Positions 5,127-5,212 of a stretch of DNA of 5,212 nucleotides are shown piece after piece. The position numbers were made by a program, and so were the translations under genes. How positions within the stretch are numbered: the first letter of the stretch is position 1; each line of letters begins with the position of its first letter. The notes under the pieces are model-generated. The model saw only the letters and a list, made by a program, of their open reading frames with translations, was not told where the DNA came from and ran no database searches. The stretch comes from Cyanobacteriota bacterium (GTDB taxonomy: Bacteria; Cyanobacteriota; Cyanobacteriia; Phormidesmidales; Phormidesmidaceae): NCBI GenBank assembly GCA_027619675.1, contig JAQCHG010000182.1:1-5212 (forward strand). The letters run 5' to 3'.

Positions 5127-5212
5127 GTGCATCTGAACTGTATAAAGGGAAGGTTGCTCCGCCAATCCCAACTCTAGCTGACCATTAGAAGCTACCTGAA
5201 AAGCTTCAGCCC
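5121..5212 (-). CDS. C-terminal end of an unrecognised gene, start beyond the window
   Basis: A minus-strand frame is open from the window edge for 29 full codons and ends at TAA (5123-5121). Its last residues read LAEQPSLYTVQMHT. I do not recognise a family from so short a piece, and it does not look like the end of a PotD-type binding protein. The stop codon lies inside the ACCTAAC box of the attC-like repeat, the typical relation between an integron cassette gene and its attC. A 29-codon open stretch can occur by chance, so the case rests mainly on this position. If real, it reads toward the importer operon with about 325 bp between them. Confidence 0.45.
   Translation of the reverse strand, partial: AEAFQVASNGQLELGLAEQPSLYTVQMHT

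Overview
The window looks like cyanobacterial chromosome. The main reason is the palindrome GCGATCGC (HIP1), which I counted by eye at ten or more places between about 799 and 4535. A heptanucleotide tandem repeat of a type common in cyanobacteria also lies between two transporter genes. Base composition is GC-rich in the genes and more AT-rich at the right end. I cannot name a genus from this.

Left third (1-1852): a small regulated module. A TetR-family repressor gene (1244-1852, +) is divergent from a Nu-class (YfcG-like) glutathione S-transferase gene (295-972, -). The GST gene is followed on the same strand by a VOC/glyoxalase-fold gene, of which the first 80 codons are in the window (1-240, -). 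The intergenic region (973-1243) holds three related TAGACA-N4-TGTCTA type sites. One fills the spacer of a good -35/-10 promoter for the GST gene, one covers its expected start point, and one sits just upstream of the tetR start. This reads as a repressor that controls itself and a thiol or electrophile detoxification operon.

Middle (1900-4796, all -): an ABC importer operon in the order permease (PotB type), permease (PotC type), ATPase (PotA type), transcribed right to left and convergent with tetR. The two permease genes overlap by ATGA. The ATPase gene follows after a 99-bp gap made largely of 7-bp repeats. The family is the spermidine/putrescine type. No substrate-binding protein (PotD) gene is in the window, so the substrate cannot be fixed.

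Right end (4797-5212): about 320 bp without a gene, then an imperfect inverted repeat (5041-5126) with the layout of an integron attC site on the minus strand. It has a perfect RYYYAAC box, a near-perfect GTTRRRY box, paired inner arms and two extrahelical bases. A truncated open frame entering from the right edge stops inside the perfect box, as integron cassette genes often do. This is the least expected feature of the window.
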